From Nepenthes gracilis (taxonomy: Eukaryota; Streptophyta; Magnoliopsida; Caryophyllales; Nepenthaceae), in contig BSYO01000020.1 of the NCBI GenBank assembly GCA_033239525.1, positions 5,953,892 through 6,017,891 of the forward strand: a stretch of DNA of 64,000 nucleotides, given 5' to 3'. Both the position numbers and the translations under genes were made by a program. Shown piece by piece: positions 56,841 to 64,000 of the stretch. Positions within the stretch are counted from its first letter, which is position 1. Every line of letters starts with the position of its first letter. The notes under the pieces are model-generated. The model saw only the letters and a list, made by a program, of their open reading frames with translations. It ran no database searches and was not told the origin of the DNA.

Positions 56841-59006
56841 TGACATTGATGGTGTCTTGATTTGGTGAGTTGCCATGCCAACACGAATTGTGGCGGTAGG
56901 ATATGATACTTGCCATCAAGTTATGAAATTTTGAATACGAATCATAGATGATAGAGTAGCGACAAGATGATGTCATTCTGCCTACAAGTCGCTTAAGAAA
57001 TATAAGTGCCAAGTTCAATTCTCATGTAAGACTATACTTAGGTGTTGTTTTGTGGTCACTGAGGAGAGTAGACTGTGTAGGTATTTGAAGATATTTCTTA
57101 AAAGAAAGATTAGCCAAATTACCTCCTAATCATTAAACTGAAGGTTGCTGTGGAGTTGTGCAAAGGATTGGCACCCAATTTAAGGATTCTGTATCGAACC
57201 GATGAGGCGTCGACTAAGTATTTTGCCATAAGTGCTTCAGTGCCTTTCGGATGGCCTCATTGATGAATTTTTAGAATTGAAAGGGTGTGTGAACCCCATT
57301 GGAGGATCGTATCTTGGATTGAAAAGACGGTTAGCCGTATGCTCAAGTATAAAAGGAATAAGGAGAAGTATATGTTGGGCATATGGTTTCTTCGATCACA
57401 GAAATGTGATTCCTTAGAATTTGGAGCGATGGCTAATATGGGGAAAGATGGATTGATATTTTGAAGGTGTGTAGTTTTCTTGGGTCTAGTTAAACCCGGA
57501 AGAGTAATCCAATAAGTGTTCCTCAAAGATTACAGTATCGTGAGGTGTTTGGCTTGGAGATGGCCCGTATCTGTCAAAATGGGTCATGCGAGAGTAGCCT
57601 TCGAGGAATTAAGGATTAGTTGTTGGCTATATCGTTTGAGGTTGACCCCCGATGGGTCTAGTAAGCTACGAAGGAATGTAACTTTTTGAGGAAGCTCTAG
57701 GATTATATTTCTCGTGACTTGTATGAGTGGTTACCCTTGGTTAAGAGGGTGTAAAAGCCTATGATCAATATTACCCCACCCATAGTTTGGGGTTGGCTAT
57801 TGAGGTCCTAACTTTGAGAATCGATAGGTGTCACTTGTGGAAATAGCCATTGTCTGAATGATTCTAAAGGGCTGTGAGGTCGTCTCGCAGGAAGAGATGG
57901 CCATGCGATCGTGTAAACGCATTAATCAGCTTAAGGATTGAACTGAGTATTTCGGTGTCCTTCAAAGAAAGTGAGCAGTATTGCTAATAATTGGCACTAG
58001 GAATTTTCAGTTGGAATATGTCTTAATGCTCAATTGGAGGTGTTTTAGGAAGAATCTCAAATGGCTTCTAATAACTAAGCGAAGGGAGTGCTCTGTCTTT
58101 GGTTCTAGGATGGAAAACTACCTCCTAAGTATAAGGCCAAGAAGCTATGAGATGAGAAACCCTCACCGTTTTGGTTTCAAGGATATTAGGGCAGCAAGAA
58201 TTATAGTATTGTTGGGTAATTGTGGAATCGGCAGTCTAGGATAACCCATTTATCGTGATTTAGATGATACGCGGGGATAGGATCGGATGGCTCACCGATA
58301 TACCGACGGGATGATGAGTTAGATAAGTATTCGAGTTCGAAGTTTTGGGTAATTGCTTCAATTGCATTGCCTAGGTTGATTGTAGTATAAGGATTATAGG
58401 CTTTACATGAATCGTATTGATGTCGTTAGGATCGTCATTAGGTTTATAAGTATAAGGGAACGCAGGAGTCTGATCTGAAAAAATAGACATGAGTTGTAAG
58501 AGGATTCTCAGTACCCTGATAGATGGTTAATCAGAGTTGTGCAGTGGAAACATAGTGAACCCATATATCTTAAGGCTCAACTTGAGATTCAAAATGAATG
58601 ATCATTTTTTAGGCTTAGCGTAAATTAAAGTAAGAAATTTTAGCCCATTTGAGGTTTTGAACTAAGCTGGAAAGGTAGTCAATAAATTTGATTTACCTTT
58701 GAACTTGGTGGATTAGCATGAAATCTTCCACGTATCGTTGATTTTGGAAGTAGGTATGTGGTCAAGTTAGACCATTGTTGGGAGATTAAGAATTTTCTCA
58801 TAATGAGGTTTCAATCTAAATTTTAGATAGAACGTATCGAGTGATGAAGATCAAGGCAATTCGAATGGCTAAGGCTCTCTAGGATAAATTGTTTAATCGA
58901 GGAAGTGACTTGGGAACGATAGGAAGAAACTGAAAAGATTACCCCAATTGTTAAGTTTTGAGGTTCATTAAATTTTGAAGATGAAATTTTTATAAGTGGA
59001 GAAGAA
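56841..59006 (+). mobile_element. Internal domain (3' part) of a large LTR element with no recognised coding
   Basis: From TGACATTGATGGTGTCTTG (56841) onward this matches 62651-64000 at a constant offset of about 5810 bp. It ends in a polypurine tract (AAGTGGAGAAGAA) next to the LTR at 59007. All frames are full of stops and no gag, protease, RT, RNase H or integrase motif is legible, despite high similarity between the two copies. Confidence 0.7.
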
Positions 59007-59226
59007 TGTAAATCTCAAATATTTTTATCTGATTTAATTAGATTTATTTATTTTTAGGATAATTTGGGTATGATATAAATTAATTAAATATTATAAAAAT
59101 TTTAGAAAATATTTAAAATTGTTGGGCTGACGCCCGGGGTATGCTCGTTTGGTCGTTCGAGTATCGATTTAGATTTTGATATTTAAAGAAAAAAATAAGT
59201 ATATATATATATATAATATAATAATA

Positions 59227-59259
<33 letters not shown>

Positions 59260-61475
59260 GGGGAGGAGGGAGGGAATAAGGGAACAGGGAAGCAGGAAGA
59301 GACAAATAGAAAGCAGAGAGGGAGCTTCGGGTAGAGAGAGAGGGAGGGAGAAGAGAGAGAAACGGCTAAAAGAAGGCTTTCGGATTCGATTTCGGTTTCG
59401 AGCTAGCCGGAGAAATTGTAGAGCGGGTCAAGGCAAGTATATCTATAACCTTTTCTTCCATTTTCTTTGATTTTTGTTCAATCATCTTCGGGTAATTTTG
59501 TCCCGATACCCAACCCATGTGTGTATATGTGTTACCCATGATCTAAGTATGAAGATACTTCAATTTCGGTGTCCGATTCATTATTTTCGCACTGTTTTGC
59601 GCGATCGAAACCCTAACCCATGCGGGCGTACTGTTCACCCGTGTCTGGATGATTTCGGCGTCCAATTTTTGGAGCTTTTACATATATTGAGATTGGAATA
59701 TCATTACCTATATCCTATATAAGTTAAGTTATCGATTGGATATCAAATTTGGTGGATATATGTGAATTTTCGTTCGCCAAAACCCTAGGATTCGCCTGGA
59801 CATTTACCCATAAAATTTTTAGGGTTTTTGCTTAATTTGGGTCTAGAATATGATTACTCATAACTTGGACATGTTAATTTATTAATTGAGTATCCGAATT
59901 TGAGGTTTTATGTGGAATTTTGCTTGAGGAGGCCCTAACCCACGCCCGGACCCCGTTTAAAGGATTAAACTGAGTTTGATACATAAATTGACTTAGGATT
60001 ATGCTTACCCATTCCTTGAATTTGATGATGTACCCGTTGGATGCCCAACATTTCAAGAATTAACCGATATGCGTATCCAGACACTATTCATATGCATTGT
60101 CCACACAGGTACCGTTCACCCGAGGACATTGAACAATATTTTGCATAATTTTTCATGTTTAATTGTTAATTAAGTGATATGTATATTTGTATAAATTCAA
60201 TTGTATTATCTGAAAGCTTCAACATATGCAATTGCGACGGAAATTTGTATCTGAAAGCCTTTCAAGTGAATCCGTTTTTCGATGGTAAGAATTCTAAATC
60301 TTAACTATGCATATGATATTCATATATAAATTAAATTATGAAAGGACATAAATCCAAAAGTAAGGTGAAAAGTATATGAATATTCGGAGAAAAATGCCAC
60401 AATACGTGATATGAATAATCCATTCTCCCAGTGCGAGAACTATGTGAATGAAATATGGTGGACCTTCCCTCAATAGCATAAGAAATGAAACCAGGACCAC
60501 AAATTTATGTTCATAGGGTAGTATTCCCTGACTTGCCATTTACATCACGATAGAAACTCAAGTGTTACCCTGGCTGCATATCCTGGCCTGTCATGGGAGC
60601 GGGTCATGTCAGTGGCACGCCTTAGGATACTACTATGGAAGAACGATGACTACCTCTCGATCGCGAAAAGTTAGGGTAGCGTTTTATTGGCCCTATATAA
60701 CCGGGTGATAGGCATACCTCTATGCTACGTGGTATTTGGCCTATTATAGGCAATTTTATTAGATGTTGAGTACGTTGTTTGGCCTTAAATCATGAGGGGC
60801 ATCGTAATCCATCCTCGTTCTTTCGCACCTTTAGCTAGTAAGGTCTACTGGTCGTGATCCACAAAGATGAACAAATATGTTTAATCTGCATCCTAAAGAA
60901 AATAGAATAAAAGAAAGAAGTGAATTGCACCCCTAGCATGTCTAATAAGTCCCTTTCATGAATCTCTTTCATGTTCGTATATCTTTCTTCTATTTAATTT
61001 CATTATTATTCATTATCGCCTTGTTATGATGTACTTGTTGAGTTGTTAACTCACCCTTACATCTTCTTCCTTCCAGATGAGCATGCTATCATGCCAGATG
61101 AGACCGAGTAGGCCATAGGCGCAGGATAGGCAGCCAATACGGATTGGAAAGCTTTCGAGGACTTAGTTTTGTTATTTATTTATTTTTGATACTTATGGTT
61201 CTGTATGTGTGTATCTTGGATCTAGTAGCTTCCACAGGTATTTATAACTTTATTTGTTTCCCTAGCGGCATCTTGTCTCTACCGACGTCGTACCTGGAGC
61301 TATGACGTCGGCGCCACCTGTTGTGTGGTTGGGGCTGTTAGGATCATGTATATGTGTTGCATATATGTGTTGTAGTTCTTGTACAGAATTTTATACATGT
61401 TTTGTATTTGGCGGACGTCTATTTTATAGATGAAATTCTGCGCAGCATTTTTGGTAGAATTTTCGATCCATCACA
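59007..61475 (+). repeat. LTR (2469 bp), plus orientation
   Basis: It starts TGTAAATCTCAAATA after the polypurine tract and ends GATCCATCACA before the PBS. It carries (AAT)n near 59219-59259, a GA-rich leader, ATATATATA just before it, and TTGAGTTGTTAACTCACCC...CTTCCAGATG near 61045, an arrangement shared with the other long LTRs. One LTR sits between two copies of the same internal domain. Confidence 0.85.
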
Positions 61476-61489
61476 GTTGGTATCGGAGA
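61476..61489 (+). promoter_or_regulatory. Primer-binding site (initiator tRNA-Met type)
   Basis: GTTGGTATCGGAG follows the LTR end. It resembles TGGTATCAGAGC, the complement of the plant initiator tRNA-Met 3' end used by many LTR elements. Confidence 0.75.
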
Positions 61490-64000
61490 AAAAAGATGCC
61501 TTAGGTTTGATTTGAATCGTATGCAAAAGCTTATGATCAATTAAGATCAATTTGATGGTCCTTGTTATTCCAGGTTGGCTAGCTTAAGCTTGAACTAAAT
61601 TAGAAATAGAGGATGAGTTTGGTTGTCTAGCTCTTGCATCCTAGATAGTATCCTAGGAATAGTTTAACTGCATTGGTGCCTTCAGATAGGATATTAGTAA
61701 CTGCTATGGCTCTTAGGTGAAGGTCTATTCGTGGCAGCGATCGACCGTGAAGTTGAGAGGAGCTATAAGGAGACATCTTGAGGCTTAAATTTGATTGGTA
61801 CCGATTTGGTGTTTGAATTGATCGATTTCGATTTGAGGCCTAGGTTAATTGATTTTGGTTCGAGGTTTAGGTTTGATCGGCTCTGGGTTGAGGTTCTTGG
61901 GTTGGTAATTTGCTAAGAAGGAATGCTGATTAATATATCAAGTACGATGGATAAGGAGGGGTTGATGGCTCGAGGTCAATATAACTTAGGGTCAATTCGG
62001 GTATAGTGAATCCAAAGATGTCAATTTATAATCGACTTGGAGATGTTTAAGAGCCTAAACATTTTGTTGGCTTGAATCCTATAGGGGATAGGATATGGAT
62101 CTTGAGAGTTAAGACGATGTCGCGGTCATGAAATGTTTGGAGGAAGATAAGGCAGTATTGCCCCATGTGAGTTAGGAGGTGAAGTCAACCTTGGGTAGTT
62201 GATGTGAAAAGGATCATAGGTCTCAAGAATAAAGAGATATTGCGGATATGTTCCTGGATGCTCTACGGATGAATGTCTTATTTCAGTGTGAATTTTGGGA
62301 GCATGTTTTAACTATGGATAGTTCGATAGCATGATTAAGGATTGCCCTTATTCCATGGGTCGGATAGTAAAGAAGTCCAGAACCTGAAATCAGGGCTTCG
62401 CGGTGATGGCAAGAAGTATAGAAGTGTCGTCCATCGTGGCGATAGGTAAAGTTCCCAGATCTTGATATTTTGATATATGTGTTATTTTGGGATCCAGAAT
62501 CTATGCTTTATTGGGGTTTCCTAAGCTTATTTATTTATCTGAGGATCGTAAGCCTTATACTAGTTGTATAAAAGTTTACGACGTTTTCTGAGGTTTATAG
62601 ATATGATTGATTGAACTGATTTAATTGCCTTGTGGCGCTAAGGCCCGATATGACATTGATGGTGTCTTGCTTTGGTGAGTTGCCATGCCAGTAGGAATTG
62701 TGGCCATAGGATATGATACTTGCTATCAAGTTATGAAATTTTAAATACGAAGCATAGATGATGGAGTAGCAACAAGATGATGTCATTTTGCCTACAAGTC
62801 GCTTAAGGAATATAAGTGCCAGGTCTAGTTCACATATAAGACCACACTTAGACGTTGTTTGTGGTCACTGAGGAGAGTAGACTGTGTAGGTATTTGAAGA
62901 TATTTCTTAAAAGAAAAATTAGCCGAATTACCTCTTGATCGTTAAATGGATGGTTGCTATGGAGTTGTGCCAAGGATTGGCACCCAATTTGAGGATTCTG
63001 TATCGAACCAATGAGGCATCGACTAAGTATTTTGCCGTGAGTGCTTCAATGCTTTTGGGATGGCCTCATTGATGAATTTTTAGAATTGAAAGGGTGTATG
63101 AACCCCATTGGAGGATCATAACTTGGATTGAAAAGACGATTAGTCGTGTGCTCAAGTATAAAAGGAATAAGGAGAAGTATATGTTGGGCATATGGTTTCT
63201 CCGATCATAGAAATGTGATTCCTTAGAATTTGGAGCGATGGCTAATATGGGGAAAGATTGATTGATGTTTCGATGGTGTGTAGTTTTCTTGGGTCTAGTT
63301 GAACCCGGAAGAGTAATCCGATAAGTGTTTCTCGAATATTACAGCATCGTGAGGTGTTTGGCTTGGAGATGGCCTGTATTTGTCGAAATGGGTGATGCGA
63401 GAGTTGCCTTCGAGGAATTAAGGATTAGTTGTCGGCTTTATCATTTGAGATTGACCCCTTATGGGTCTAGTAAGCTACAAAGGAATGTGACGTTTTGAGG
63501 AAGCTCTAGGATTGTATTTCTTGTGACTTGTATGAGTGGTTACCCTTGGTTAAGAGGGTGTAAAAGCCTATGATCAGTATTACCCCACCCATAGTTTGGG
63601 GTTGGCTATTGAGGTCCTAACTTTAAAAATCAATAGGTGTCACTTGTGGAAATAGCCATTGTCTGAATGATCCTAAAGGGCTGGGAGGTCGTCTCGCAGG
63701 AAGAGATGGCCATGCGATCGTGCAAACGGGTTAATCGGCTTAAGGATTGGAAGGAGTATTTCGATGTCCTTCAAGGAAGGTGAGCAGTATTGCTAATAAT
63801 TGATGCCAGGAATTTTCAGTTGGAATATGTCTTGATGCTCAATTGGAGGTGTTTTAGGAAGAATCTCAAATGGCTTCTAATATCCAAGCGAAGGAAGTGC
63901 TCTACCTTTTGTTCTAGGATGGAAAACTACCTCCTAAGTATGAGGCCAAGAAACTATAAGATGAGATGCCTTCACCGTTTCGGTTTCGAGGATATTAGGG
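61490..64000 (+). mobile_element. Internal domain (5' part onward) of the large LTR element, right end outside window
   Basis: A leader of about 1.16 kb without coding runs to 62650. The domain shared with 56841-58190 then continues to the window edge. The two copies stay co-linear with scattered substitutions and small indels. No protein motif is recognised. Confidence 0.7.

Noticed and set aside
56758..57018. 86-codon minus-strand ORF with a similar 63-codon ORF at 62595-62786
   Set aside because: The pair reflects duplicated non-coding internal sequence. Differences are not concentrated at third positions and stops differ.

Overview
This window is plant nuclear DNA from a repeat-rich, heterochromatin-like region of a flowering plant. 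The evidence is a spliced plant gene for UDP-L-rhamnose synthase, part of a plant-specific RWP-RK regulator, plant Tat-lineage Ty3/gypsy elements, a plant L1-type LINE and a Mutator-like MITE. Nothing points to a prokaryote. I cannot name the species. Almost every coding region seen is broken.

Left part (1-16.2 kb). A Tat/Retand-type element on the minus strand (1-2951, running off the left edge) sits in the last exon of an RHM gene, also on the minus strand (2952-5573, leader to about 6.5 kb). The RHM gene also carries a solo LTR with a perfect 5-bp target duplication (4376-5064) and a frameshift near 3612. A second Tat element, on the plus strand, starts 5' of the gene (5' LTR 6737-7580) and keeps recognisable gag, protease, RT, two RNase H domains, integrase, a minisatellite, an antisense extra ORF (aORF, Transposase_28-like) and the start of its 3' LTR (15825-16216).

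Middle part (16.2-36 kb). A long LTR-like sequence with many microsatellites (16.2-20.0 kb) abuts a tandem array of about ten units in two size classes, about 520 and 790 bp (20.0-25.9 kb). An L1-type LINE on the minus strand follows (about 26.15-35.29 kb). Its ORF1 is split by a 2.75-kb non-autonomous LTR element with a perfect CATTG target duplication.

Right part (36-64 kb). Long LTRs of a (TAA)n-containing family occur in both orientations (36.7-39.1, 40.3-41.7, 41.9-44.9, 52.7-54.6 kb). Among them lie a 339-bp TRIM-like LTR (39.1 kb), the 3' end of another Tat element with an intact-looking aORF intron (44.9-48.3 kb), an RWP-RK gene fragment (50.35-51.07 kb), a 178-bp MITE with 10-bp target duplication (51.6 kb), a Tat pol remnant (54.7-56.1 kb), and a large element with no recognisable coding whose internal domain is repeated on both sides of a 2469-bp LTR (56.8-64 kb, running off the right edge).

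How the parts relate. The host genes have been progressively dismantled by nested insertions. The most distinctive system is the Tat antisense ORF. It is seen three times, always beside the 3' LTR, separated from gag-pol by a conserved minisatellite in the two elements where that junction is present. Two copies have a GT-AG intron at the homologous position, and one copy belongs to an element that has lost pol altogether.
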